A DNA stretch of 64,000 nucleotides from Ailurus styani (GCA_002007465.1 LNAC01000737.1:194990-258989); one strand, 5' to 3'. Shown: positions 38,020 through 52,049, counted from the first letter of the stretch. Numbers and translations: made by a program. The notes: generated by a model not told the origin, from the letters alone.

Positions 38020-40110
38020 AGATTCCATTTGTAGATGATATGACTTTTATATAGAAAATCCCTTAAAGATTCAACCAAAAAAACCTGCTAGAACTTAATC
38101 AGCAATTTCAGTATAGTTGCAGGATATATAATCAACATGCAGAAATCAGTTGCATCTGTTTACACTGATAATGAAACATCTGAAAAAGAAATAAAGGAAA
38201 TCATTCTGTTCACAATAGCATCAAAAAATGATTTAAAAATGAATAAATTTAGCCAAGGAAGTAAAAGATCTATACAGTGAAAACTACCAGACTTTGTTGA
38301 AAGAAATTGAAGAAGGCACAAACAAATGAAAAGTCACCCCATATTCATGGATCAAAAGAATCAATAATGTGAAAATGTCCATACTGCTCAAAGCCATTTG
38401 TAGATTCAACTCAGTCCTTGCCAATATTCCAATGACATTGTTCACAGAAATATAAAAAACTATTTGAAACTCAAAAGGCCCCTATTAGCCAAAGAAATCT
38501 TGAGGGGAAAAAACAAAGCTAAAAGTATCATAGTGATTTCAAACTGTACTACAAAGCTGTAATAATAAAAACAGTATGGTACTGGCATAAAAATAGATAC
38601 ATAGACCAATGGAACAGAATTGAGAACCCAGAATTAAACCCCCACATATACAGTCAATAAATACTCAACAAGGGATCCAAGAACACCCAATGAGGAGAGG
38701 TTGGTGCTGGGAAAACTGGATAAATACATGCAGAATGGTGAATTTGATATCTGTCTTACACTGCTCACAAACACTAACTCAAAATGAATCTAAGACTTGA
38801 ACATAAGAGCTGATGCTGTAAAACTCCTTGAAAAAAACATAGAGAAGATTCTCAACACTGGTCTTGGCAATGATTTTTGGGACATGACACCAAAAACACA
38901 AACATCGAAAGCAAAACCCAACTAAAGGAACTACGTAAAACTTAAGGCTTCCACAGAGCAAAATAAATAAAATGAAAAACCAATCTACAATGTGGGGAGA
39001 AGTTTTACAGACCATGTATCAGATAAGGGGTTAATAGCTAAAGTACATAAAGAACTCATACAAATGAATAACAGTGAGAATAACAAAAACCTCATACAAC
39101 TCAAAGATAAACCAAAAAAAGTCAGATTTTAAAGTGGGCAAAGAAACTATATAGACAGTTTTCCAAGAAGACATCCATATTTTCAACAGGTACATGAAAA
39201 AATGTTCAACACCACTACTCATCTAGAAAATACAAATCAAAACCATAATGCAATATCACCTTACATCCATTCGAATGACTTTCATCAAGAAAATAAAAGA
39301 TAACATGTTGGCGAGGATGTGGAGAAAAGGGAGTACACTCTTGTTGGGAATGTAAATTGTCTCAACCACTGTGGAAAACAGTATTGAGGTTCCTCAAAAA
39401 ATTAAAAATGAATCTACTATATTATCCAGCAATTCCACTTCTGGGTATAAGCCCAAAGGAAATGAAAACAGGATATTGAATAGACATATACACTCCCATG
39501 TTTATTGCAGCATTATTTACAATAGCCAAGATATGCAGACAACTTAAGTGCCCATCAACAGATGAATGGACAAACAGTAGAATATTATCCCATCAGGTAC
39601 ATACAGTAGAATATTATCCCATCATGAGAAAGAAGGACATCCTATCATTTGCAACAAAATGGATAGACCTTGAACACATGCTAAGTGAGGTTAGTCAGAG
39701 AAAAACAAGTACTGTGTGATATCACTTACATGTGGACTCTAAAAAAGCCAAACTCATTTAAAAAAAAAGAATAAAACAGTAGTTACCAGGGAATGGGGGA
39801 TAGGGCAGATGTTATTTAAGGGCACAAACTTGCAACAAGTAGTAAATAAGTCCTAGAGATCTAATGCATAGTATAATGAATATAGAAAAAATTATTGTAT
39901 AATAGTCATCAAAATTGCTAAGAGACTAGAACTTAATTATTGCACTCACTAAAAAGAAAGGACCATTATTTAACATGATAGAGATGCTAATTATTACTAC
40001 AATGACAATTATTATATATAAATGTACCAAGTTAACATGTTTTACACCTTACATGTACACAGTGTTATATGTCAAGTATATTTCAGTAAAGTAGCATTCT
40101 TTAAAAAGTC
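38020..40110 (+). mobile_element. Old L1 (L1MA/B-like), 5'-truncated
   Basis: Begins near the reverse-transcriptase active-site region (GTAGATGATATGACTTTTAT) and runs through ORF2 to the 3' UTR. Many stops. A local 27-bp repeat (AGAATATTATCCCATCA twice) lies at 39580-39625. Confidence 0.85.
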
Positions 40111-41225
40111 TTAAGTCCCATTTAGACTTTAGTCAGCTAGAAAACTGAAGAGTTGTTTTTAAATCATATTTATGAAGGAGATCAAATAATTTCACCAACT
40201 CACTTTGAAATTGACCAAGGCCTTTAAATAGTCTTATTTTTCCCCGTAAAAATAGAATTGGTCACTAAGTGACCAAAGTTACCATGCCCCTTTTGTTAAC
40301 TGCAATTGTAGAACATATTACTGAAGTAGCATCAAAATTTCATCTTGAAAAATATTTTCATACCATTACCAGCACTGACTTCTGGCAGAAAATATACTTT
40401 AATTCCTTGGCAGTGATTTTCTAGGCTAGGTTTGTTCCCCAATATTTAGTAATAAAAACATGGTCCTGTAATGGCATCCACTTTCCCTTGAGAAAAACAA
40501 GATTTACTGATAAGCCAGTTCTATTTCTTTGCACCTGTGCAGCTAAACAGGCTTAGATGAAGTCAGAAGTGATGGAATAGAAATGCTGGAGTCACTCGCA
40601 AAGCCACTGACAAAAGAGGATCTGGAGAATAAGATTTCAACAGCTGAAAAAGTGAACATAAACAAAGATGATAAGTCCACGTTCCTTAAAAAGACACTTG
40701 ATAGATTATCTAGAAGATGCCAAGAGATCACCATATCCTTTAATAACATATCCAGGATCTCCAACACTTGTAATGAAGCTCTGTGAACAGTTGATGACCT
40801 GGCCCATTTGTTAAAAATCTTCAGCTGAAAGGAACAAAAGACCCAATTAAATCTGGCTTCAATAATAAGAATATATATTATCTTACATGAAAAGTCTGGA
40901 GGCAGGGTAGCTTCAGTTTGATTAATTCAGAGGTCCAGTAATATTTACTCCAGCTTTGTTTCTCTTAAGTGTGTCAACATGCCCCTTTTAATTGTGGTAT
41001 GGTTCCAGCCATCCTAAGCATCACTTCCCTGTGGGATGACTTCAGTAAACTTCTATAAGAGGACCTTGATAGCCTCTGTAAATTATCCTACCAACCTAAA
41101 TTCTCCTCATATTAAATGATTTACATTTCTCATTGAAATGAGAGGTGTGGCTCGAAATTTTTTTTTTAACCCAGTCTAATAGGCTTTGGTTTTTAACGGG
41201 GACTTTAAAACATTTACACTCATTT

Positions 41226-41421
41226 TTTTTTTAAGATTTTATTTATTTATTTCACAGAGGGAGAGAGATCACAAGGAGGCAGAGAGACAGGCAGAGAGAG
41301 AGAGGGGGAAGCAGGCTCCTCGCTGAGCAGGGAGCCCGATGCGGGCCTCGATCCCAGGACCCTGAGATCATGACCTGAGCCGAAAGCAGAGGCTTTAACC
41401 CACTGAGCCACCCAGGCGCCC
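41226..41421 (-). mobile_element. CAN-SINE, young
   Basis: Close to the mustelid-type consensus. Perfect 19-bp target duplication AAAACATTTACACTCATTT (41207-41225 and 41422-41440). Confidence 0.95.
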
Positions 41422-41609
41422 AAAACATTTACACTCATTTTGATAGCTGTTCTATTTGGGTTTATCCTTGTCTATTATTTAATGATTTTTATTTTTTAAT
41501 CGTATTGAATTTAAGTCTGAAACAAGCTTGGTATAAGGGGAGATACAGAGAAAGCAGTTCATGCATGTACTTGTTGGCCATTATATGGATTTAGGATTTC
41601 TTTTAAATG

Positions 41610-42150
41610 CAGTGAAAGAGTGAAACCATATGATAATATCTGGAACATAAGGAATAGCATGGAGGACATTAGGAGAAGGAAGGGGAAAATGAAGGGGGGA
41701 ATCAGAGGGGCAGATGAACCATGAGAAACTATGGACTCGGGCGCCTGGGTGGCTCAGTGGGTTAAAGCCTCTGCTTTCGGCTCAGGCCATGATCTCAGGG
41801 TCCTGGGATCGAGGCCCACATCGGGCCCCCTGCTCAGCAGGGAGCCTGCTTCCTCCTCTCTCTCTCTGCCTGCCTCTCTGCCTACTTGTAATCTCTCTCT
41901 CACTCTGTGTCAAATAAATAAATAAAATCTTTAAAAAAAAAAAAAAAGAAACTATGGACTCCAGGAAACAAACTGTGGGTTTCAGAGGGGAGGAAGTGGA
42001 AGGATGGGCGAGCCCGGTGAAGGGTATTAAGGAGGGCATATATTGCATGGAGCACTGGGTGTTATATGCAAACAATGAATCATAGAACACTGCATCAAAA
42101 ACTAAGGATGTACTGTATGGTGACTAACAACATAATAAAATTTTTAAAAA
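41610..42150 (+). mobile_element. L1 3' end, older carnivore subfamily, split by a SINE
   Basis: ACCATATGATAATATCTGGA through GGGTATTAAGGAGGGCATAT to AATAAAATTTTTAAAAATG. Confidence 0.85.
41739..41947 (+). mobile_element. CAN-SINE inside an L1 3' UTR, young
   Basis: Head GGCGCCTGGGTGGCTCAGTG, long A tail, perfect target duplication GAAACTATGGACTC (41725-41738 and 41948-41961) made from L1 3' UTR sequence. Confidence 0.95.
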
Positions 42151-42239
42151 TGCATGGAAGAGCATTGAATTGTTTCAAACATGGTACTTTTTGATTCGCT
42201 GTACATTTTAAGATCAACATAGCCATTAAAGGGAGAATA

Positions 42240-42990
42240 GATTCCTTGGAGGAAAGTGAGGAAACAGTAAGACCAGTTAGAAGGATATCAGCTGTGGTTC
42301 AGGCAATATCTATTGCCTCGTGACCTGGACTAGGGAACAGTGGACATTGAAGGAAGATAATGATTCCAAATTAAGACTGACATATAAAGACTTGCCAGTA
42401 GATCAAATGGGTGGCAGGAATTGAGAGAGGGGTCAAAGATGGAAAGATTATATTTGTTTCTGGATGATGACATTATTCTCTGGGTAATGGAGAAGTCTGA
42501 GGAGTAGAACACATTTGCAAGACAAAGAGAATAGATGGTTAATGTTTTAGATACATAAATGCAAGGTATCTATGAAAGAGGCAAGTGGATATGTCAAAGT
42601 CAGCTGGTGGATATGTGAACTCTTTATTGAACAGTTGAAGTCTTGACTAGAGATATAAATGGGAGCATCATCAACCAACTGAGCTCTGAGAGAGGCCAGT
42701 GTTAGAGCCCAGCCAGGTAAAGGAAGGGTAGACACTGAAGGAAAGTGTGAGACAGACAATGTGGTGAGAGGAATGTCACAGGAGCCATTTTCTTGATACC
42801 AAAAGAGACTGTGTTCCCAGAATTTGGTGTCCAGGAAAGATGAGAACAGAAACTGTCATTGAATGTGTCATCATGGAGGTCATGATTATTTTAACAAGAG
42901 CATCTTCTTTGGAGTATTAAGACAAAAGGCAGTTTGCTGCAGTGGCAGAAAGAATGGATTGAAGGTGGTAGAGACATCATGTGAAGGTTT
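42240..42990 (+). repeat. Ancient mammalian repeat, family unresolved
   Basis: GAGGGGTCAAAGATGGAAAG, CTAGAGATATAAATGGGAGC and TCATGGAGGTCATGATTA appear in the order of a long, widely dispersed old repeat. 9740-9847 joined to 13021-13060 may be its end as well. Confidence 0.45.
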
Positions 42991-44234
42991 GACTATGAGC
43001 CAGGGCAATGGAAATCTTTTTTATTTTTGTACCACTCGAAAAGCTCATTTCAGTCCATAAGAACTCAATGCATGTGAGGAATCAATCTTAATAGTTATCA
43101 GTGTAGATATAAAAATCTAACAGATGTTTGGGTATAAATTATGCACTATTTAAACATGCTGAATTCTGTTTCTGTAATTGAAAGAACTTATGGAACTTAT
43201 GGGTAGGGAAGAATAGAGCAGCCTAGAGCAACTTCCCCTTCAGTGTTGAGTTCTGTCCATGAACTCTTCACTGCCATTCCAGTTCATTTTGTACCATGGT
43301 CTTACTACAGATCTTCACATGAGTATCCATTCATCATAAATTATTCTAGGATCCAGAAGAGAAAGAAGGATGGTATCATCCAAATACTACTGATATTTTA
43401 TAGCAGAGATGACCAGACTGTTTACTTTGTTTAATCATGGTGATACCTTCTTTTAAAAAAAAATGTTAACATTATAAGACTGGGCTTTTCTATTATTATA
43501 CTTCCCTTATACAAACAGTATTTATACAGGATCGTAGTATACAATTATTTAAATGCATTATTTATATAATGATATTTTATTGTGGAACTTTTTTCCCTGT
43601 CTAAAATTTAGATTATATGACCCCAAACCAAATGTTCTATTTTCCACAAGAAACAGATGTTATACCAATTATATATTTTTATATAATCATAGTTGGGAAT
43701 ATTAAATATGAATGCATACATAAGGGAAATATACTGAAAATCAATGATTTATTAAGAGTTATTTTATGAAACCATTTATGAAGCTTCTATTTTAATACAT
43801 GCAAATAGGTGCTGAGGAATATTTACTTTGAGACCAAATAATAATAATAGGAGTATGATCACATAATTTGAACATTGACAATTTCAATAATAGAGATGCT
43901 GCTCTTATTTAATGATAAATGTATCCATTTATAGGTTTTATGCCTGCCTTGTACTTATGTGCATTATGATGATCACATGTCACTAAAGTATCACTAACTG
44001 GTTATATTAAGTAATTGTCATACATTTAAAAACTAGTTACAGAGTTATAGTTCCTTATAAAAGAGTGCCACTGGTACTCTTAGAACAATCTCAGTTTATG
44101 GAACAGTTTAAAAATCCTATACATTAGTTTCTTTACATCAATTACATTTTCTTGCTCACATCTGTACAAATTCAGCAACAAGATCAAAATCTATTTGTGC
44201 TTTAATATATAAACTAAATGTTTAATTAGTTTGA

Positions 44235-44357
<123 letters not shown>

Positions 44358-44599
44358 TAAGAATTTTGTTCAAACATAAATGCAAGGTATGAGTTGTATT
44401 TCAAGGTATGAATGCATTATTCATACCTTATACCTTCATATCTATGAAAGATACCTGGATATGTGCTGGAATAGTATTTTAGCAGTTATCACCAGATTGT
44501 GTCTTATTCCATTAATTAATTGTCTTTATTCTCATGATGTTCCACTTATTAACTAGCCATTACTTACTAAAATCCAAAGGAAGTAAAAAGTGCCACTCT

Positions 44600-44920
44600 A
44601 TGTTTAATCTACCCAAAACAGAAAATTTGCCATCTTAACCACTTTTAAATATACAGTTGAAAAGTATTAAGTACATTCCCACTGTTGTACAACCATCACT
44701 ACCCACCATCTCCAGAATTCTTTTCGTTTTGCAAAACTAATGCTCTGTGGTCAATAAAGCGACACCCCATCCTCACCTCTACCATCCCTGGAAACCTTCA
44801 TTCTACTTTCTGTCTCCACAAATTTGACCGCTCGAGGCACCTCCTATAAGTGAAATCATACAGTATTTGTACTGTGTGACTGGCTCATTTCACTTAGCAT
44901 AATGTCCTCAACCTTTGTTC
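44600..44920 (-). mobile_element. L1 3'-end fragment
   Basis: TGTTGTACAACCATCACTAC, ATAAGTGAAATCATACAGTA and TTTCACTTAGCATAATGTCC are reverse L1M 3' sequence. It starts about 250 bp after exon 6. Confidence 0.75.
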
Positions 44921-45239
44921 TACCTTTACATAATGTCAGAATACATAAAATTACCTCAGACCAGATTGTAAATGTATTCTTTGTAAGAGTCTCTGTGTGC
45001 TTATGTGTACTTCACTTTATCAGTGCATTACTAAATGACATTTATTGTTGTAACTGTTTATTCCAATATTGTATTTGTGTTTTCTAACAAAATCAAATAC
45101 TATTTTTTAAAACAAGTGCCTAAAGTCTAAGGTATCACTTAAAATTATATTCAGTGTTTGAACTTGAAATATATGCAGAACAATTAGCATCCTAATATAT
45201 TACGTATAATAGAGGAAATTAAGTAGAGTAGGAGTCCCA

Positions 45240-45380
45240 ATTTTACAGAAAGAAGTCTTGTGACCTTGGTCAAACTAACCTTTTGAAACTATTTTTCTCA
45301 TCTATAAAATGTTGATAGTAACATATATCTTAATGTATTCTGGGAAAGATTTAATTAGCTATTAGGTTAAAAAGTATTTT
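45240..45380 (+). repeat. MIR-like SINE trace
   Basis: TTGTGACCTTGGTCAAACTA and TTTTTCTCATCTATAAAATG follow MIR core order. Confidence 0.55.
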
Positions 45381-46029
45381 GTAAAATTAAAGTTGAATAC
45401 AAATATTTTTATTATCATTATTATACCAAGTAGATAATCACACTAAATGGAATAAAAGTTAGGAAGTTATGCATTTTTTATCTTTAATATCTAATTGAAT
45501 ATTAATCAAAAGCAAATAAGGATTCAATTCATCTTACCCACTTATGGAACATTTGCAGCATGAAAATAAACTGTGACTCTAATTACATTAGAACAATCTC
45601 ATTAATTTTGATAAAGGATCATAAGAACAATATTACAGAATTATTATAGTTAGGAAGAAGGACATTTTACTTCTCTAGTATAGAAAAATGATTCAATATC
45701 TTTAAAAATAATCCCATTAAAATGAATTTAAAATTATAAAATAATATGAATTATAGACATGCCCAACTCCTTTTTGAAGTAATTTACTTCACTGTTTTAA
45801 AATAGATGGATCTCAAATTAAACCATTTATCTTATGTTGTCCCATCAGGGCATAATCTTCTGGTTATACAGCAAGCCCTTGCTAAAAAAGAAATGGCAGA
45901 AGAGTATTCTCTTGCTTTCTAAAAGGTGATACTACGGGTGGGAAGGGGGCTGTCTCATAACTGGGTGTTACAGGCAAAGTGATTAAGAAAAGATGAAATT
46001 GTGAGAAATTCCTAGAGGAATGGGATGAG

Positions 46030-46340
46030 GATGGACGGCATGAACTGACGGGCACTGAATGTCTTCAACTGCCAGGAAGTGTGCACTGTCCCATACTTTA
46101 TCTCATTTAATCATCAACTCTACCTTAAAAATAAGCAACTTTATCCCCATTGTATCCCCAAGATCTAGATACCAGCATGTTCTAAGCAAAGATTAAATAG
46201 TAACCAACATAATTAAATAGTAGATGATAGATAGATAGATAGATACATACATACATACAGGCCAACAGATGATTCAAATTCAGGTCTGACTCCAAAGTCC
46301 ATGTTCGTTGGGTGTATTCTCTTCACCATCTAAGTGGACC
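46030..46340 (+). repeat. MIR-like SINE with GATA/TACA repeat
   Basis: CTTTATCTCATTTAATCATC and TTTATCCCCATTGT are MIR-like. (GATA)n(TACA)n microsatellite at 46223-46259. Confidence 0.6.
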
Positions 46341-47514
46341 CTTGAGTGAATTATTCTTTGATTTACAACCAGATTCTATAAATGATCATATGATATTCAT
46401 ATCTTCTTCTGTAAATTCTTACCATAAACTGTCTTTCACTTTATATTTCTGAGTTCAGTATCATTACTATTCCTGGCCTGAGTAAAGTGAAAATGATTCT
46501 AGAATATCCTAAAAACAATGAATGTGGATTTTGTAAGGTTTAGATCATTATGCATTTATAAATAGACCTCTGAAATATACATGTTTAAATATTACAAGTT
46601 TAAATTTTTATATGTGCTCAAATGGTAATCATAGAAGGGTGACGATTATTTTCTTTAAGATAATTAACATGTATTTAAACTATATTTACATTTCTTAAAG
46701 CAAAATCATTCACAAGAAGAATATGAAGTCTGATATGCTACCTTCATTCTGACATGCTACTTTTCATTCGTACATGATATAATTCATTCTTTTTTAAAAA
46801 TATAGCAAAAATGTACTAAACATGTTTATGTACCAGAATGGTTGCTAGGTCTACAGTGATAAAATGCATGGATCCTGCCCTTACTAATTTTAAAGTCTGT
46901 TGGGAAAGGAAACATGCAAACAAGGTAGAACAATGCAATTATTTGTTCTGATGAAAATCTAACATATACTGAGGGCATAGGAGAAAAAGCATAAAGTCTT
47001 CCCAGGATAATTTGAGATGATGTCACAGAGAAGGAAGCATTTGAGCTGAAACTTAAGGAAATCAGTAGACATTAATATCACAGGGAAAACTGTAAATCCC
47101 CTGAAACCCAATAGGGATGTGGTGGCGATTAAGTAAGTTATTATTTGTAAATTGCTCAAAAGGATGCCTAGCACATAGTAATATAGGTGTGTCTTCATTA
47201 GATAAGTAAAATGCTAGAATGTGGAAACCTTTACTCCTGTTTCAAACACTTATAAATACTAGTTTCCTTAGGAATGAATGAATGAATGTTTATAAATATA
47301 TATTATATACTTATAAATATTGTTCAAACACTTATAAATACATCTTAACTAGAAACCAGGACAATGTCATTCTTAGGTCCCAGAAACAAAGAGGAAATTC
47401 ATTGTCAGAGCAGAGTGAAAGCTAAAGCCAAGGTACTTATGGAGATATCAGGAGGTAGTAGAGATTAGGGGCTGGGACTTTAATATATCATGGAACCATG
47501 ATACCAAGGCATAG

Positions 47515-47553
47515 CTGTGTGTGTGTTTGTGCGTATGTGTGTGCATGTGTGCA

Positions 47554-47585
<32 letters not shown>

Positions 47586-47615
47586 AGAGAGAGAGAGAAA
47601 GAGAGAGAGAAAAAT
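47515..47615 (+). repeat. (GT)n-(GA)n microsatellite
   Basis: Imperfect then perfect GT repeats followed by GAGAGA, a likely length polymorphism. Confidence 0.95.
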
Positions 47616-47917
47616 GCCCAGACTGAGATACCTTGTAAACCCTGGCCCCATGAAAGACATTTGAAACAATTTGCCTAGTAGTCTAAAGATGCTGCGAACC
47701 CATCTTGGTCCATGGGTTGAGTTACCCACCAGAAATCATGAACAATAGGCCTTTGCTTTGGGTAAGATAAGGGGACTAAACCCATACTACCTCATTGTAT
47801 AAGAGCTCAAAGCTAGAAAATTAATGTCAACTATACTAAAGTCAAACTACAGTGAAGAAATTATCCATTACCCATGATGTAAAACCAGTGACAACCAGTA
47901 CTTCATTTCTTTTCTTT

Positions 47918-48009
47918 TTTTTTAAGATTTTATTTATTCATTTGAGACAGAGATCTACAAAGAATGAAAGCAGGGGAAGAGGCAGAGGGAGAAGCAGACT
48001 CCCTGCTGA
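47918..48009 (-). mobile_element. Truncated CAN-SINE
   Basis: T-run, AAGATTTTATTTATTCATTT and AG-rich body ending at CTCCCTGCTGAG. The tRNA-like head is missing. Confidence 0.75.
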
Positions 48010-48310
48010 GTCACTGATTTTATTTTCATTACTTCATCTCTCGTTTCTAGAATTTCAATTTTGTTATTTTCCAAATGTGCCATTTTCATACTATTTTGAA
48101 TTTGCCTTATCTTTATATTCATTTTCCCCTCTCTGAGCATTTTATTCATGTCTGTTTTAAAATCTCTCACTTTGCTCTACTACTTAGAGTTTTAGGGGGT
48201 AACCTAAAACTAGTGGCTGCTGATTTTTTGTCTTTTCATTATTATATCATTATTATTATAGTGAACTCATTTTCAGCAAGGGATGTTTACCATAGGTGTT
48301 TTTATGGCTT

Positions 48311-48380
48311 CTTTTTTTAAAGATTTTATTTATTCATTTGAGACAAAAAGCTACAGAGAGGGAAAGCAGGTGCCCGCAGT
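48311..48380 (-). mobile_element. Truncated CAN-SINE
   Basis: Only the tail half (AAAGATTTTATTTATTCATT, GAGACAAAAAGC) remains. Confidence 0.65.
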
Positions 48381-48728
48381 CCTTGGTTTCCCTTACCATT
48401 CTTCAATAAAAGGAATCAGGATTCTTCAGAGCAATGGCACATTCTAGGACTGGGGCAGTGAATGCAGAGGATAAATTTGGAACACTTTGCAACACCAGTG
48501 AGAGATGTGCTCAAAAATTAAAACAGCAAGAGTACATCAAAAGGACACAGGAGCCAAATGAAAGAGTTCCCAATCCAAAAGCTCTCAGTCAAAGCTGGAC
48601 AATTTAAACAAAAAATTTTTAACATATTGGATCATAACCCAAAGTTGGTGTTTATCAACTCTCTGTGATTTTTAGATCCCATCAAATACGCTGTAAAGTG
48701 ATGAGTCTTCTTTCAAAATGACAATGTT

Positions 48729-48924
48729 GGGGTGCCTGGGTGGCTCAGTGGGTTAAAGCCTCTGCCTTCGGCTCAGGTCATGATCTCAGGGTCCTGGGAT
48801 TGAGGCCCACATAGGGCTGCTGCTCAGCATGGAGCCTGCTTCCCCCTCCCCGCCTCTCCATCTGCCTGCCTCTCTGCCTACTTGTAATCTCTCTCTCTGT
48901 CAAATAAATAAATAAAATCTTTTA
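48729..48924 (+). mobile_element. CAN-SINE, mustelid-type
   Basis: GGTGCCTGGGTGGCTCAGTG head and AAATAAAT tail. Imperfect target duplication AAAATGACAATGTTG / AAAATGATAGTTTG. Confidence 0.92.
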
Positions 48925-49377
48925 AAAAATGATAGTTTGTGGTATCTTTTGCAAATACTTAAATTGATGTAACACATGATGTGAACCTAAAAATGGGTAA
49001 TGGGCACCTAGTTTTTCAGACTTCTTTTAGGACAGCCGTGAAGAGCACCGCTCAGGGTTGGCTATGCTACCAAGTTTCACAAAGTGTGGGTTTCAGATGT
49101 GACCATATTGAACTTTGCCAAACTTGGCCAGCCTACCTCTCCAGGTGCATTGTGCTGATTTATAATTCCGTGAGCGGTGTGAGAGTCTCTTTCCTCACCT
49201 TCTCCCAGCATTTCGCAATGTCAGACTTTATGATCTTTTTCATGCTGATGAGTGTTATCATGTGTTATTTTACATTTCATTTCCCTGATGACTAGTGTGG
49301 TTAAGCATCTGTCATATTTTTATTCTGTTATTAAGGCTGCTGCTACTGGAATGACTCGATCTGCTCTGCTTCTTTTT

Positions 49378-49441
49378 ACTTTTTAAAAGAGATTTATAGG
49401 GATTAATTAATTACTTTTTAAAAGAGATTTATAGGGATTAA
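49378..49441 (+). repeat. Short tandem duplication
   Basis: CTTTTTAAAAGAGATTTATA plus GGGATTA occurs twice, separated by AATTAATTA. Confidence 0.9.
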
Positions 49442-49646
49442 AAATATATATATTCTGAATACTAACATTTTTCCTATTAACATTTTTCTATTAATTTTTA
49501 ATGTTTATATACTCAAAATTATTAATCTTTTTTTTCATTAAATCTGGATTTTAAGTCATAGTTTGAAACTTTCCTGACAGAAAGAGAAAGTTGTCAGTCC
49601 CATTGCTGGTCTGGCTTTCCCTTTTACATCAAGATACAATGTAGAT

Positions 49647-49832
49647 GTCGCCTTCATAGAGGGTCGGTCAGTTACGCATCTGCTTTAGGCTCAAGTCACG
49701 ATCAGCTCAGGTCCTGGGATGGAGTGGGATGGAGTTCCACATCAAGCTCCCTGCTCAGTGAGGAGCCTGCTTCTCTCTCTGCCTTTCTCTCTCTGTCTCT
49801 CATGAATAAATAAAATCTAAAAAAAAAAAAAA
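49647..49832 (+). mobile_element. CAN-SINE, diverged
   Basis: Diverged head, recognisable CTCAGTGAGGAGCCTGCTTC and A tail. Target duplication AAGATACAATGTAGAT / AAGATACATTGTAGAT (49631 and 49833). It lies within an old L1. Confidence 0.88.
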
Positions 49833-51837
49833 AAGATACATTGTAGATCCCTGATGCATGCAGAGGTTATTCTTGTGTGACATATAAGGTGTGAAATCTG
49901 CATCTAATTTTATCTTTTCCAATCTGCCAAACAGAGGTGCCAACAGTTAGATTATTAATTAGGAGTTCTACCTTTGCTGAAATGCAACCTTTATTATGTA
50001 TTAAATTTCTCTGTGCACGTGGGTCTGTTTGTATGTTTCTACTCTATTCCCCTAGTATGTCTATTCAGGTCCCAGTACCAACCTTGTTAAATAGGATTTA
50101 GAAGATACTTTAAAGTCAAATAGGATTAATCTCTCTCCTCTCTCTTGTCACACACACACACACACATACACACCCTTGTAATAACTCTTTCAACATTTCT
50201 GTCAGTTCTTGCTTATTTTTACATATGAACTTGAGAGTTAACTTGTCTAGAGTGTTAACTTGTTCAAGAAAAAGCATATTCTTTTATTAGGATTATGTTA
50301 AATTCACAAATTATGGAAAACTGAATTCATTATGACATCATTTATCCAAAAACATGGGGTGTTTTTCCATTCATTAAAGTCAATTTTTTTTTCTTTCAGG
50401 AGCACTTAAAACTTTTCTTGACATATTTTAATTAAGTTTAACAAGAATAAGTTTAGTAAGTTTACATATTTCTTCTTAAGTTTATCCCTAAGCATTTTCA
50501 CTCATCTTTGTCATAATTATAAATGAGGTTTTATCCTATCTACCGTCATATTCTCTAACAAGGTATTGTTTTTGGTTAGGAAAGCTACTGATTGCTGTGT
50601 ATTAATTTTAAACAACCTTACTGAACTTTTTATTCTTTGAGTCCATTTTATGTTGGCTTCTTAGGATTTTTGGGTATGCTGTCCTAGCATCTGCAAATAG
50701 ATACACTTTTACACCTTCTTTTCCAATTCTGTGTCTCTGACTGATTTATCTCACTCCATGTCCCAGTATCATTAGAACAGCTGAAAAACAAGTGGAGGTT
50801 GCATGCATCCTTGCCTTTTCCCAGTCTGGATGGAAACGCACTGTTGCTCCTCTGTTAAGATGATGTGAATGTGTATTTTATAAAAAATAATAATAATAAA
50901 TATCAATTTCTCTTTTGTATTGAATGGCTGTTAGGTTTTGTCAAAGGCTCATTAGCATCAATAGAGATAGTCATGCTTATGTGTCCCTTAGCTATATTAA
51001 TACAGCATATTATGTTAATGGATTTTCTAATACCAGAACAATTTTGCACTCGTTGAAAGAATTCTCCTTGGTCATGGTATAGTCTTTCCTTACAATGGTG
51101 TTCAATTCTGCCTGCTAATATTTCATCTAGAACCTTCACATTTATATACATGAATGATACTGGTCTGTAGCTTTCTTTTAGTGTGCTGTTTTTGTAAAGT
51201 TTAGGTAACCATGTTATTCATGCTTCAAGAATTAGGAAGGTTTCCTTCACTTTAAATGTTCTGGAATAATTTGTGGACAGTTGGGACATTCTGATCTCTA
51301 AAGTTTTCATGGAATTCTCCCTGAGACATGGGCCTGATGAATTTTTTAAAAATAAGTCCTTGATAGTGTAATTCTTCTTTTATGGAAATCTGTCTTTTTA
51401 AACCTGTACATTTAATAAAGGTCAATTTTGACCACCTGTATTTCTCTAGGAAATTATTAATTTAATCTTGGTTTTCAAATTTGTTCTGTTTTAGTGTTTT
51501 TTGAAATAACTCATTGATAAAAAAATAAGTGTCTACGAATGCACAATTAACAAATGAAGCATTGATTGATCGCAGCTTGCATAATCACATTTCTCATCCC
51601 AAGTGTTTATTTCTCATTTATCACAGGTTACCATCTTGAATCTACTTAAACAATGAAAGCAATTTATGCCTCATGGTAATTGACAGTTTATGGTGTGGCT
51701 GGTTTTCCTTAATTCTAGCAGTTCCAAGAAAAAAGGAAAAACCATAAAATATCAAAACAAAACATAGTACCTTTAGTCAATTCAGCAAGTAAAAGCAGTT
51801 TGAAGAGTTGAAAGTTTCACCCATTAACAGAAAATAA

Positions 51838-51958
51838 AAGGGTGGGACACTGCCTTGTCCGTCTGTGTCGACAGAGTGTGCCACTGTTCATCTCTGGGTT
51901 GTAAATTCAATCCCCACATTGGGTGTAGAGATTACTTAAAAAACAAAATAAAAAAAAA
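51838..51958 (+). mobile_element. Short tRNA-derived SINE, old form
   Basis: Ends CCCCACATTGGGTGTAGAGA then an A-rich tail. Flanked by related AGTTTCACCCATTAACAGA / AGTTTCATCCAATAACAGA. Confidence 0.75.
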
Positions 51959-52049
51959 AGTTTCATCCAATAACAGAATAATGAAAATAAACCCTTAGGG
52001 ACTTGGGTATATTGGACACTACTGCTTGGGCATTAGTGAAGGGAGTGAA

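Larger units (their letters stand above)
49130..51430 (-). mobile_element. Old L1M ORF2/3' remnant
   Basis: TTTCATTTCCCTGATGACTA at 49265 and, further right, TTCATCTAGAACCTTCACAT, GATACTGGTCTGTAGCTTTC and TAGGAAGGTTTCCTTCACTT are reverse ORF2 landmarks. Interrupted by the SINE at 49647. Confidence 0.7.

Noticed and set aside
47448..47729. Minus-strand frame with a His/Thr repeat
   Set aside because: Translation of a GT/CA microsatellite.
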